Origin: Sambucus nigra
Lineage: Eukaryota > Streptophyta > Magnoliopsida > Dipsacales > Adoxaceae
DNA length: 64,000 nucleotides
NCBI GenBank assembly: GCA_949130495.1
Contig: OX422208.1
Coordinates: 645,814,023 to 645,878,022 of the forward strand
Direction: 5' to 3'
Each line of letters begins with the position of its first letter. Position 1 is the first letter of the stretch. Of this stretch, positions 21,473 to 31,003 are shown piece by piece. The translations under genes and the position numbers were made by a program. The notes beneath the pieces were generated by a model, which saw only the letters and a program-made list of their open reading frames with translations, did no database searches and was not told the DNA's origin.

Positions 21473-22615
21473 CTACCCTTTGATGGCTGTCCTAGGCTGG
21501 TAAGTAAGGTCATATTCTCCTAGTTCAATGGCCCAGGTCATCAATCTCCCGGACTTCTCAGGTTTATGCAGAACCTGTCTTAGTGGGGAGTCAGTGAGGA
21601 CTACCATGGAGTGAGCTTGGAAGTAAGGCTTCATTTTTCTTGAGGCATGTATTAGGGCATAAGCCAACTTATCCATACGGGGATAATTTTGTTCAGACCC
21701 TTGAAGGGCCTTACTGTTGAAGTACACATGTATTTGGATCCCATCCTCTTCCCATACGATGGCCGCGCTGATGGCTGATTCAGAGACTGCCAGATACACA
21801 AACAACCTTTCTCCTGTGACGGGCCGAGACAGCAATAAGGGAGACCCTAAGTAAGACTTGAGTTGGTTAAAGGCTTTTTCACACTCTTCGTCCCATTGGA
21901 AGGCCTTTCTCAAAACTTTAAAGAATGGGAGACACTTGTCCGTCGCCCTAGAGACGAACCTGTTAAGCGCAGCCACTCTCCCTGTGAGTCTTTGGACATC
22001 CTTGATATTCCTAGGAGTCTTCATGTCAAGCAACGCCTTAATTTTTTTTGGGTTCTCTTCGATTCCTCTCTGATTGACGATGAATCCCAGGAACTTCCCA
22101 GCTCCTACTCCGAAGACACACTTTGCTGGGTTGAGTTTCATTCTGTACGAGTCCATAACATCGAAGGTCTTCTCAAGGTCCGCTACGTGAGTACAAGCTT
22201 TCAAGCTCTTCGTTAGCATATCGTTTACATACACCTCCATGGTCTTACCTATTTGCTCTTCGAACATCTTATTGATAAGACGTTGATACGTTGCCCCTGC
22301 ATTTTTCAGACCGAAGGGCATCACTTTGTAGCAGTACGTCCCTTTGTCAGTAATGAAGGCTGTCTTCTCAGAGTCTTCGGCACCCATGAAGATTTGGTTA
22401 TAGCCTGAATAAGCGTCCATGAAGCTCATGAGCTCGTGCCCCGCCGTCGCGTCCACCATCTGGTCTATTCGAGGTAAGGGATAGCTGTCTTTTGGGCAAG
22501 ACCTATTCAGGTCAGTGAAGTCCACACACATCCGCCACTTCCCATTGGCCTTAGGCACGATGACTGCATTTGAGAGCCACTCCGGATAGGTTACCTCTCT
22601 TATGAATTCGGCCTC
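21473..22615 (-). pseudogene. Element B reverse transcriptase and first RNase H
   Basis: A 361-codon open segment (21473-22558) after a TAA at 22616-22618 (CAA expected). RT motifs in order: KWRMCVDFTDLNRSCPKDSYPLPRIDQ (positions 6-32), FMDAYSGYNQIF, YKVMPFGLKNAGATYQRL, EVYVNDMLTKS, KCVFGV, GFIVNQRGIE, and RVAALNRFVSR. RNase H follows with YFNSKALQGSE, KLAYALIHASRKMKPYFQAH and LTDSPLRQVL. The catalytic YVDD is YVND (coding aac at plus-strand 22223-22225), so this RT should be inactive. The segment ends with a TAG after TAIKG. Confidence 0.93.
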
Positions 22616-23400
22616 TTACAACTTTTTGACCTCTTCCTGGATGACATCGTATTTCTCCCTGGAGTAGACTCTTCGCCTCTGCTTGATCGGCTTGGCATCT
22701 CTAGTCACATTGAGCTTGTGGCTCATCACCTCAGGGTCGATGCCAGGCATGTCTGCGTGACTCCATGCGAAGACACTCTGTCTCCTCCTGAGGAAGTCTA
22801 TCAGCTCTTCCTTGATTCCTGGCTCTAGGGCCTTGCCGACCTGGACGGTTTTTTCTGGCTCGTCCTCATTGAGGACGATGGATTCTACCTCTTCCGCGGC
22901 CTCTCCCTTCTTCAACTTTGTTTCATCTCTTGGGTCAAGAGTGTCAATGCTATAAGTGGTGGTTGCCCTCTTATGGGCTTCTCTCTCTTCGGCCGAGTTG
23001 AAGTAACACTCTCGCGCCGTGGTCTGGTCCCCTTGCACTTCCCCTACTCCATAAGGAGTCAGGAATTTTAGCATCTGATGGACCGTTGACGGCACAACTT
23101 CAAACTCTTTAAGGGCCACCCTTCCTATGATGAGGTTGTAGGCCAAGAAAATGTTCTCGTCCATAACGAAAAAGTTTATCTTCTTGGTCAGCCTCTTAGG
23201 CCACTCATCACCCATCCATACGTCCATCTCATACATGCCCAAAGGGTGGACCTTTTCGCCACTGAAGCCTATCAATGGATGATGATAGGGCACCAGCCTT
23301 GCTCTGCTAAGACCTAGGCTCTTGAAGCAAGGCCAGAACATCACGTCTGCTGAGCTCCCCCCGTCTATGAGGATCCTCCGTACCTTGCACCCGCACCCTT
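22616..23400 (-). pseudogene. Element B protease and RT N-terminus
   Basis: The aspartic protease active site RRILIDGGSSADVMF lies at about 23340-23390 (D-G-G-S-S). Next come the flap region GFSGEKVHPLG and YNLIIGRVAL, then VPSTVHQMLKF, the signature end of Tat proteases. The RT entry (VFAWSHADMPGIDP, then KPIKQRRRVYSREK) follows in the same open frame, which ends at the TAA 22616. The frame equals that of gag upstream, but about 210 bases between them are read in another frame. Confidence 0.9.
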
Positions 23401-23618
23401 GTTGTTACGACCAAAGGCTCATCTTGAGGGGCTAAGATACCCTTGAAGTCGAGTCTGGAGAACCCCACTACGAGGGTGTCCATGTCTACCTTCTTCCTCT
23501 TCTGCACTGTATCGAAAGACGTTAGATTCACAACTTCAAGCTTGGCCACTGACCTGGCCTCTGCTACATGAGCCTTCCTATCAGCTACTTCAGAGCCACC
23601 CCTGCAAATCCCCCACAT
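23307..23618 (-). pseudogene. Element B gag-protease linker in a shifted frame
   Basis: Only this frame continues the linker: GGSEVADRKAHVAEARS, VNLTSFDT, DTLVVGFSRLDFKGIL and PQDEPLVVTTRVRV, which aligns with element F's LVIGFSKNDLAGVLYPHNDP. It is one frame off from both gag and protease. Two opposite single-base indels (near 23606 in a G-run, and near 23393) explain this. Confidence 0.8.
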
Positions 23619-24820
23619 ATGGTGTTGACACCAAAGGAGATCGCACCGACCCTCTTCACCGAGGTGTTGTCATCTTTTGGCGGAAGATCCGGATCGTCTT
23701 CATCATCTCCTTCTGAATCATCGTCTCTTCTAGCCGGGACATTTCCACGGCATCTGTCATTTCTTCTTTTCTTAGGGTCATCTCTTCCACCCTTTGGAGC
23801 CTTACCATCCACATACTTCCTCAGCTTTCCAGATTTCAACATCTTCTCAATCTCATCTTTTAAAGCGAAGCATCTATCCGTGACATGACCATGATCTTGG
23901 TGGAACTCACACCATAGGTTTTTGTTCCTCTTATGTGGTGGGGCTTTCAACTTCTCTGGCCATCTCAGAGCCCTGTCATTCTTAATTTCATTGAGGATGT
24001 GCTCACAGCTCACAGTCAGAGAAGTATAGTGAGCGAACTTGTCATCTTCTGACCTCTTCTTCCCCTCTTTCTTGCTTTGGGACTTCCCGCTGCCACCGCG
24101 GTTCTCATCCTCATACTTGGCGGCCATTACCTTTTCTGCATTCATTACTTTCCCTGCGGTTGCCAGCAGCTCCGCCATAGATCTAGGGGGGTCTTTCGCC
24201 AGTTTCCACAACAGCTTCCCCTTCTGGAGGCCTCCTATAAGGGCGGTCATGGCTATGTTCTCTTCATAATCTTCCACCTCCAATTTCTCTTTGTTGAATC
24301 TTGTTATGTAGTCTCTTAGGCTCTCACCCTTGGCCTGCTTAACATACAACAGGTGGGTAGTCTTCTTTTGAGGCCTCACCCCAAAGCAGAAGTTGTGGAT
24401 GAATTGCTCAGCCAAGCCTTTGAAGTTCTCAATTGAGTTCTTCGGAAGGGAGGTGAACCAACTGTGCGTTGCCCCTGTCAAGGTCCCCGAGAAGGCCCTA
24501 CACTTCATTTCATCGGGTATCGAGTAGATATCTGCTGCCGATTGATACATCTCGATATGATGCACACGGTTAGTGCTGCCATCATACTTGGGAGACACTG
24601 TAGGAGGCTTGAACTTAACTGGAGTTGGGAACCCCACTATCCTAGCCACAAATGGGGAGCCCTCTGAGTAACCCCTTTGTAACGGGTCCCTGCTTTTAAT
24701 GAGGTCTCCTATCTTCTCCTCAACGCGTTGGATAGAATCATTCCAGGGCCTTCTGTCATCAACTTGGCGGAGGTTATCCCCTGCCACCTCCCTGTGATGG
24801 ACCGAGGGTTCCCCTGCCAC
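23585..24820 (-). CDS. Element B gag polyprotein, 411-codon open part
   Basis: Capsid region with IVGFPTPVKFKPPTVSPKYD, IEMYQSAADIYSIPDEMKCR, AFSGTLTGATHSWFTSLP, then ESLRDYITRFNKEKLEVEDY and ALIGGLQKGKL: the retrotransposon gag pattern of Tat elements (compare F). Near codon 300 is a knuckle-like CEFHQDHGHVTDRC (C-x2-H-x4-H-x4-C), followed by a basic/acidic tail (KKRRNDRCRGN, DDDSEGDDEDD). The true N-terminus starts upstream at 25497 in another frame, so this open frame is only the central and C-terminal gag. Confidence 0.9.
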   Translation of the reverse strand: MAGEPSVHHREVAGDNLRQVDDRRPWNDSIQRVEEKIGDLIKSRDPLQRGYSEGSPFVARIVGFPTPVKFKPPTVSPKYDGSTNRVHHIEMYQSAADIYSIPDEMKCRAFSGTLTGATHSWFTSLPKNSIENFKGLAEQFIHNFCFGVRPQKKTTHLLYVKQAKGESLRDYITRFNKEKLEVEDYEENIAMTALIGGLQKGKLLWKLAKDPPRSMAELLATAGKVMNAEKVMAAKYEDENRGGSGKSQSKKEGKKRSEDDKFAHYTSLTVSCEHILNEIKNDRALRWPEKLKAPPHKRNKNLWCEFHQDHGHVTDRCFALKDEIEKMLKSGKLRKYVDGKAPKGGRDDPKKRRNDRCRGNVPARRDDDSEGDDEDDPDLPPKDDNTSVKRVGAISFGVNTICGGFAGVALK

Positions 24821-24993
24821 GACACGTTGGCTGTTGACCTCTTCCTGTTCCCTGCCTCTTCTTTCACAGGGTCGGCCTTGGTCTGGCCGACCCTACCTGT
24901 TTCCTCTCTGAGAGCCTGCTGCGCTCCTTGATCTCGACAGCCTCTATCTTAGGTCATTCATCGGGCCCAGTCTCTCGAAGGCCGACCCTATGC

Positions 24994-25497
24994 TCAACCT
25001 ATCAAAGGTCGACCCTCTTTGTTGGGCTCTTCACCTCTTCGGCCGACACAACCTTGACTTTGCCTAAGAGGCCGTACAGTGTTATTTGACACCTCATACG
25101 GCTCCCAGCAGTCTTCTGGGGCTTCTTCTGCCTCTAGATCATCATACCTGTCCTCTGGGAAAGGGTTTCCCTGCCTCCCCAGGCGCAAGCACCTAGGGTC
25201 AGCAACGTCCCTTATCCGCTGGGGCGTAGGCTGGTCCTTCATCGGTGCCTGGGGTGGTCCCCTGGCATCAGGATGAGGTTGAACTGCCGCCGGAGTAATC
25301 ATGTCCGGTGAGACTCCAGGTGGCCTCATCATAGTTTGGCTGAGCTGTGCAAATTGCTCCTGCATGGCTTGTTATGTTGCAGCTAAAGATCTCAAGGCTG
25401 CTGCCACCTCCGCCATTTCGGACTAGGGAGGAGCCTGACTGGAACTAGGCCCTCCACCCCCGAGCGGCGGAAGAGGCGGTGGTAAGTTTGGTGCCAT
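24994..25497 (-). pseudogene. Element B gag N-terminus
   Basis: The likely start is ATG at 25495-25497: MAPNLPPPLPPLGG, then MAEVAAALRSLAAT, then the open part MQEQFAQLSQTMM (25365). Two stops (TAG and TAA, at CAG and CAA positions) precede the open part and are also present in the duplicate at 13.2-13.6 kb. A frameshift separates this from the main gag. Pro/Gln/Arg-rich, probably disordered. Confidence 0.8.
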
Positions 25498-25651
25498 ATG
25501 TCACCACTATAGAGCTTGAGTTGCAGATGAGCTTAGTACCTCACAGGACCTCTTTCAATGGTGAAACAGCTCCGCGCTAGGGGGAGGCTTGGTTCACCAC
25601 CAGAGTCTCCGGTGAGGTTAAGCAGAAAAAGAGGAAGAGATAGCTTCTCGT

Positions 25652-25668
25652 TCCCACAGAAGGCGCCA
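25652..25668 (-). other. Element B primer binding site
   Basis: The minus strand reads TGGCGCCTTCTGTGGGA, three bases inside the LTR. The first seven bases fit the 3' end of tRNA-Asp (TGGCGCC complement); the rest does not, as is common in Tat elements. Confidence 0.7.
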
Positions 25669-25973
25669 AAATGATGATGCCAGAATCAGCACCACCAGGT
25701 AAGGTGTTTTCAAGCTCAATCTAAGAACAACAATGGCAGCACAGTAATGTAAAAAGATAAGAGAATGAGATGAGGAGATGGGGAGAGTGCTCCAGGATAT
25801 AAGTGGTTCAGCCTAAATTGGACTACGTCCACTGTGTGTGTGTGAATAATCTCACTGCAATAAGGAACTAATGGCCATGGATACAATCTCAAGCTTTCTC
25901 TCTCTACTGTGTGTCTAGACAGAGTTTTAGCTAGGGTTTTATATCTGGATCCTTTTGCAAGGTAGATGATGAC

Positions 25974-25984
25974 CTCTATATATA
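25974..25984 (-). promoter_or_regulatory. TATA box of element B 5' LTR
   Basis: The minus strand reads ACTATATATAGAGG. The same block is at about 14114-14124 in the 3' LTR. G-boxes lie about 130 and 170 bases upstream. Confidence 0.65.
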
Positions 25985-26100
25985 GTACCTAGGGGGTGTA
26001 ATGTACCCCCCATGCATGCAATGAGCATGTGTGTGGTTACCTCACCAATGTGGGAGTGCCATCTGTCACTGTCACATGTAGAGAATAATGATGCAATATT

Positions 26101-26152
26101 CTCCCCACGTGTGGGGAATAATCTTGTTATAACTGATTTGTGTCCACGTGTC
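26101..26152. promoter_or_regulatory. Two G-boxes in element B U3
   Basis: CACGTG at 26106-26111 sits in the larger palindrome CCCCACGTGTGGGG; a second CACGTG is at 26145-26150 in CCACGTGTCC, an ABRE-like context. Both are conserved in the other LTR (14245 and 14284). Confidence 0.6.
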
Positions 26153-26554
26153 CTTATCCAAATGTCAACAGGTGCTCGGCTACTGCATCTGGGGTATGAC
26201 CTCGGCCTTGGTGAGGCCGAGGTTGGTGAGTCTTGATACCTGTTCAGTCCGAGGCTTCCATGGAGGTCTCGGCCTAGTCCTAGCCGAGACAATGGACAGG
26301 GTCAGCCTGATATGAGGTTGAACTAGTGACTTCCTGTGAGCTCGGCCTTCGTCTGGCCGAGGTTGCCATTCCAAGGTATGCGAGAATGCTGTTGGTCCCT
26401 GTGACGTCCCTTGGAGAGGCTCATGGTAGTGTCGGCTTGGGCCGACCTTGATATGGCCGAGGGGTGATATCGCGTATCCAAGACATGACCAGCGTCGGCC
26501 ATAATATCGTCCGAGGTTGGTGTCTCTAGGCCGAGGTTACACTTGGGCATATCA

Positions 26555-27790
26555 GTCACGCTCAAATCGATAGTAGTGGGAAGGCGATCACGTTTCATAT
26601 TCCTGGACAAGAGTTGTTTCTAGTTGTTATGCTTAAGATTGAGGGAGTATCTTTCACACATTAAAACTATGTAGATGCAAGTTAGTCTGAGGAAGTCATC
26701 GTGTCATCAGATTCGATACTGATTATTCAGAATTTTATGAACGTATTTGATGAGGTAGAGAGGATACCTCCACTGTGAGAGATAGAATTTGTTATTGATT
26801 TAGTATCCAGAACTGGGCCCAATATGAGGGCACCATACCAAATATATCCATTAGAGATGCGGGAATTGCGTGAACAGATTCAGTACTATTGAGATAGGTG
26901 TTCATACGGAGGATCACATCTTCGCAGGAAGGTTCGTTCCGATTGTGTGTGGAATATCGGGAGTTAAATAATGTCACGATACATAACAAGTATTTGTTGT
27001 CATGTATTAATGATCTGTTTGATCAGTTAGGGGCACATCATTCTTTTCCAATATTGATTTTCATTCGGGGTATCACCAGTTGTGTATTCAAGAGGATGAT
27101 GTACCAAAGATGGATTTTCTTATGTGTTATGGCTTGTATGAGTTCTGGGTCATGCTGTTTGGGTTGACCAATGCGCCAGTGGTATATATGGACTTAATGA
27201 ATAGGGTGTTATGCCCATTATAGGATCGATTCATCGTAGTGTTTATAAATGACATCTTAGTGTACTATCGACAGGAAGAGGAGCAGGCAAACAATTTGAG
27301 GTTGGTTCTACGGACACTATGGGAACATAAGTTGCACACTAATTTCTCTAAGTATGGTTTTTGGCTCTAAAGGTGCACTTCTTAAGCCACGTTATATCAA
27401 AGGTTGGGACTTCACTGCATCCTAGCAAAATATCTGCAGTTATGGATTGCGGATAGACCACGATGCTTACGGAGGTTAAGAGTTTCTTCAATTTGCCTAG
27501 GTATTACAAGAGGTCATTTAGGGGTTCTCAAAGATTATCAGGCCACTGACTCACCTCACCCATAAAGGGGTACCATCATTTGGAGCACATACTATTAGGG
27601 AGCATTTGAGGGGCTCAAGGAGAGGATCGCAACCATCCTTATCCTTGCTTTACAACGGCGTGACATAGAATACTTGGTTTATACATATGCATCACTTCAA
27701 GAATTAGGAGGAGTACTGATGCAGGACGAGAGGCCTATAGATTATTATTCTTTCAAGCTTATTATAACTATCATGAAATTTACTTCAACA
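26555..27790 (+). pseudogene. Element E: chromovirus protease-end and reverse transcriptase remnant
   Basis: Plus-strand pieces in changing frames: GKAITFHIPGQELF (26.58 kb, protease-RT linker), FDEVERIPPL (stop) EIEFVIDLVS and MRAPYQIYPLEMRELREQI (26.74-26.88 kb), [20 protein letters not shown] (26.94 kb), [12 protein letters not shown], then [19 protein letters not shown] (27.15-27.21 kb), [14 protein letters not shown] (27.23-27.26 kb) and, in RNase H, GGVLMQDERPIDYYS (27.71 kb). This is the Tekay/Del-type chromovirus pattern. The catalytic FIDD is FIND. Gag is missing on the left, where element B sits. No integrase was found. Confidence 0.8.
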
Positions 27791-28174
27791 CGAACTAATT
27801 ATGTAATATTTCTCGTTATTTGGATAATACTCACATTTACAATCTATAATTCAATTGGAATAAAATAATTGATGCATATGAAGTCTAGATTACACCTAGT
27901 ATTGGAGTAAGGACAATCCCTTTGCATTTCATAATTCTGTACAAATAACTTAAAATGTGTAGTTTAGATTGAACATAATTTTGACTTAGCAATCTATCTG
28001 AATCATATCGTGATTACAAAAATCATCTTCTCTAAAACAAGTTTAATTATAATATTTCAAACTATAACGATATAAACTTGAGTATTTTAGCCTTAAAAAA
28101 TCATTGGGTTTCATAAATTCTTCTATATGTACTTCGAATAGTGGTACTACAATTCTTATATTACACAAGGGAGA
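27791..28174 (+). other. Non-coding tail of element E up to its polypurine tract
   Basis: AT-rich, no readable motif. It ends in CACAAGGGAGA (about 28164-28174), a good polypurine tract directly before TGTTATGACC. Confidence 0.5.
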
Positions 28175-28204
28175 TGTTATGACCTCATTTTCATAAGTAC
28201 ATAG
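28175..28204 (+). repeat. First 30 bases of element E 3' LTR
   Basis: TGTTATGACCTCATTTTC after a polypurine tract looks like a chromovirus LTR start. It is cut by insertion of element D at 28204/28205 and would continue at 56427. Confidence 0.5.
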
Positions 28205-28733
28205 TGTAACAACCCGAGGTCTTGGAGACGAGGATTTATTTATTTTGGGAGAATAAATATTATTTTATTGGAGAGAAATTGAATTGGCAATTGAGGTCAA
28301 AACTTGGAGTCATTAGAAAGTGTTTCGAATGGCAATTCTGAGGGTGTAGTTGTGTCCGGAAGGGGCGAGAGAGTCAAAATGACGGTACTTGGGGTCTATT
28401 TAGGTTTCGAAATATTTTAAGCTCGTTTGACTCGAATTAAAGATACCGAGTCATTTAAAGTGTGTATTATCATTTAAAGATGTGTATCTTGGGAGCTAGG
28501 GCTTATAAGCCTACGGGATATTTATTTCTCCAAAGAGAGAAAGAGAAATGGAGAGAAAGAAAGAAAGAAGAAGAACAGAGAGAGAAAGTGGAGTTTTTCC
28601 TGCATCTACGCGATTTCGAGGACGGATCAGACCCTACGAACCTGAGGCAAGTGATTAAACTTGCTAAATAATTGTTGTGTACATTTATTTCATGATTTTT
28701 GGATCAAATTTATGAGTTTTAGGTTTAGTTTAT
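28205..28733 (+). repeat. Element D 5' LTR, piece 1
   Basis: Matches 52828-53367. Contains a TATA-like GCTTATAAGCC (about 28501) and the (GAAA)n-rich start region at 28540-28590. Ends at the tttat target of element C. Confidence 0.93.
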
Positions 28734-29144
28734 TGTGGTGACAATTATTATGCAACACAAATAGATAGGAGAAAGGCAATCACCAAGCAAGAGTAAGGAA
28801 TATAAAATGACAGTCACACAACCAAGGATGTACGTGGTTCAGCAAAGATGTGCCTACGTCCATGGTGGTGCAGTCAATGTAATTTTTATATACTCCAGGG
28901 AGTGGTTACAGAGAATACAACTTGTCCTTCACCCCGGACATAGGGTTCAATATATACATGTTCATTTTAGTAAGTGGGGGAGTTGGACTCCCCCACGTCT
29001 TTTATCTATCCCTTGAACCTCCCTTAATGGGAACCTGGGAAGAGAATGGATCATACTCAAAATAAGAGATGGGGGGAATAGACTTTGGGCTGCCAAAATT
29101 GGGCTACTCGTCTAGGCCCATCATCTTAATTTCGGGTACCCACA
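28734..29144 (-). repeat. Element C 3' LTR (411 bp)
   Basis: Same length as 38249-38659 with about 26 differences. A minus-strand TATA-like TGTATATATTGAAC is at about 28947-28960. The polypurine tract just inside (minus strand AACTTAGGGGCAAT, 29145-29158) is moderate. Confidence 0.95.
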
Positions 29145-29535
29145 ATTGCCCCTAAGTTTATTGGGTCATGTTTTGGGGCTCAATAAATTTAAATGATTTA
29201 CCATAATGGCTGCTTCGTATCTCGTGCAACTCTTCAAAAGTTAGAGAACTAATTTTGGCAGCATTCGCTTCCAGATCTGTGCATTATGATTAGCAATACT
29301 TAAAGGTTTTCTGGAATAGTTACTTTTCGTCCGTCGTTTCGACCTTCCCAGCATTCTTCCCTTCCATGTGAGCTCTAGCGATTCGTACTTTCTTCTCTCA
29401 GTCTCCATTCTCATTGCTTCCCTGTTACTCGGGCTCGTGCTTCTTCATCGTTCGAGTCGAACTTCCATCTTGTAAGTCTCATGTGCCTTTTCTTCGTACT
29501 TTCTCTTTGAATTTGTAGTTTTCTAAGGTTTTTCG
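29145..29535. other. Region between element C 3' LTR and plus-strand gene 1
   Basis: No ORF. Pyrimidine-rich segments (about 29330-29510) could be an untranslated leader of gene 1 with a TTTGAATTTGTAG acceptor-like site near 29518. No clear TATA box. Confidence 0.4.
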
Positions 29536-30835
29536 ATGTCGAAGATTGGGAATAGGTCGTTCTCTGAATTTAGGAAGTTTTATAATATCCCAGAGTGGGT
29601 AGATCACCTCTAGTAGTTCGAGCGAGGATATGGTTCCTCCAAGGAAGAATTTAATTCGGGATGATGATGATGAAGACCACATGCTTCTCGCACAGAGGTT
29701 GAAGAAGCAGAAATCTATCTCTGGGGCCGTGGCTACTGGTTCTCGGTCTTCTGCTCAGGAGCAGGAGAAGAAGAGGAAAGAAAAAGAGAAGGTAAGAGAG
29801 AGAGAGAAAAAAAGGAAGAAGAGAGGAAGAAGATAGAGGAGAAAAAGAAGGTGGAGGAGAAGAAGAGGGTAGAGGAGAGGAAGAAGATAGAGAAGGAGAA
29901 AGAGGAGGAGAAAAGGAGGGTGGAAGCGAGGACGAAGGCTGGGCAGGCCTTAGTCCCGGTGTCTGCACTGCCCGATGGTCTTCTGTTGCAATTTCTCCTC
30001 AGTTGCCCCCCGTGCTGCTCGAGAGAGCTCTTCTCCCTGCTGATCGTCAAAGGGCGCTGGGGTCTGATCAACTGGCCCTACAGGCTAGTCAGAGGCTGGC
30101 CTTGGTAAGACCATCTCTTTTCTCCAATGCTTTAATGAATTCCATAATTTTCTTTTTCTAATGTCTTCTCCTTTTTTACAGTTTGTGACCGACTTCGCCG
30201 TGCTCTATCGTTCCCGCGATGAGCTCGTAAAGAGAAATGGTAAGTTGGAGCAGCAAAATAAAGCCTTGAAGTTGAAGGGTACAGAGCTCGAAGCTGGTTT
30301 CAAGGTCGTTGATGCTGCTCGGATATCATTCGATCTAGCTCTTGCTACAGCCAACCGGGAGAAGGATGCGGCAGTTAAAGAGCTAAAAGAGCTTCAAGAA
30401 GCCTACGATCTGGTTTACTCAAGAAAGCTGGTTGTCACAGAGGAGAACAAGGTTCTGACCGAGCAGTTAAAGGAGAAGAAGTCCCAGGCATCCACCATCA
30501 AGGAGGATTCATACAACTCTGGGTGGACTATTGCATATGAAGATGCTGAGGTTCAGATAGGCTACATCAGCCGTTTGAACTTCAAGAAGGGTTGGAATAA
30601 GGCCCTCTTAATTGCTGGGATTGATATCGACTCTCCTCTGTTCAATGAGCATGACCCGGGTCCGAAGCTGATTGTGGATAAAGATGCTCCTGCACCTGCT
30701 CTTGAGGGTGTTGATCATGTCTCCCAGTCCCTTGTTGTGGCGACAGAGGTTGCCCCTGCTGAAGGCAGTGCTCCTGTTAATGATGATAAAGGGAAGCAGC
30801 CATCAACCTCTGAGCAACCCGAGGTTGCTGACTAG
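29536..30835 (+). pseudogene. Element C plus-strand gene 1: coiled-coil protein antisense to gag-pol
   Basis: A possible start is ATG at 29536 (MSKIGNRSFSEFRKF), soon stopped; the readable pieces are 29630-29836 and 29851-30104 in different frames, very rich in Lys, Glu and Arg. A GT-AG intron at 30105-30181 (CTTG|GTAAG ... TTTTTACAG|TTTGTG) joins QASQRLAL to FVTDFAVLYRSRDELVKRN. The last exon (30182-30835) is open: a long coiled coil with KLEQQNKALKLKGTELEAGF, then YEDAEVQIGYISRLNFKKGW and an acidic Ala/Pro tail ending QPEVAD. This order (coiled coil, short globular part, acidic tail) parallels exon 3 of the antisense gene in element B, but I see no Transposase_28-like part. Confidence 0.65.
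30105..30181 (+). other. Putative intron in element C gene 1
   Basis: 77 bases, GTAAGA ... TTTTTTACAG, pyrimidine-rich 3' end, frame kept across it. Confidence 0.65.
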
Positions 30836-31003
30836 TTGTCTTCTAAGATTACTTTGTATTTTTGCTTTTTGTTGTCTGTAAACTTTATTTTTGCTGCTCG
30901 ATGTACTTTTAATCCTTATCAATGAAAAGGTTTCTTTTTCCCAGTGCACTGATTTTGTCTTTCTTTTTTATGTCTTCTTATGTCTTGTATTTTGTTGATG
31001 TAG

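Larger units (their letters stand above)
13811..26554 (-). mobile_element. Element B: Tat-type Ty3/gypsy retrotransposon with antisense gene
   Basis: Bounded by two 883-bp LTRs (13811-14693 and 25672-26554) with TGAT...ATCA ends. On the minus strand the order is 5' LTR (right), primer site, gag, protease, RT, RNase H, second RNase H, integrase, a 129-bp tandem array, then a spliced gene in the opposite direction and the 3' LTR (left). The second RNase H and the antisense ORF are hallmarks of the Tat lineage. The LTRs differ at roughly two dozen positions, about 2.5 percent. A normal TSD is absent because the left end carries an extra internal fragment. Confidence 0.92.
25672..26554 (-). repeat. 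Element B 5' LTR (883 bp)
   Basis: Same ends as the left copy, followed inward by the primer site. Its U3 half (higher coordinates) carries two G-boxes and many TCGGCC/GGCCGA motifs; a TATA box lies at about 25976. Confidence 0.95.

Noticed and set aside
20737..21503. Plus-strand open frames of 70-166 codons over the element B pol region
   Set aside because: Antisense shadows of RNase H and RT, which have clear motifs on the minus strand.
29651..30071. Minus-strand Ser/Pro-rich open frames
   Set aside because: Reverse shadows of the Lys/Glu-rich plus-strand gene of element C (purine-rich codons read backwards).
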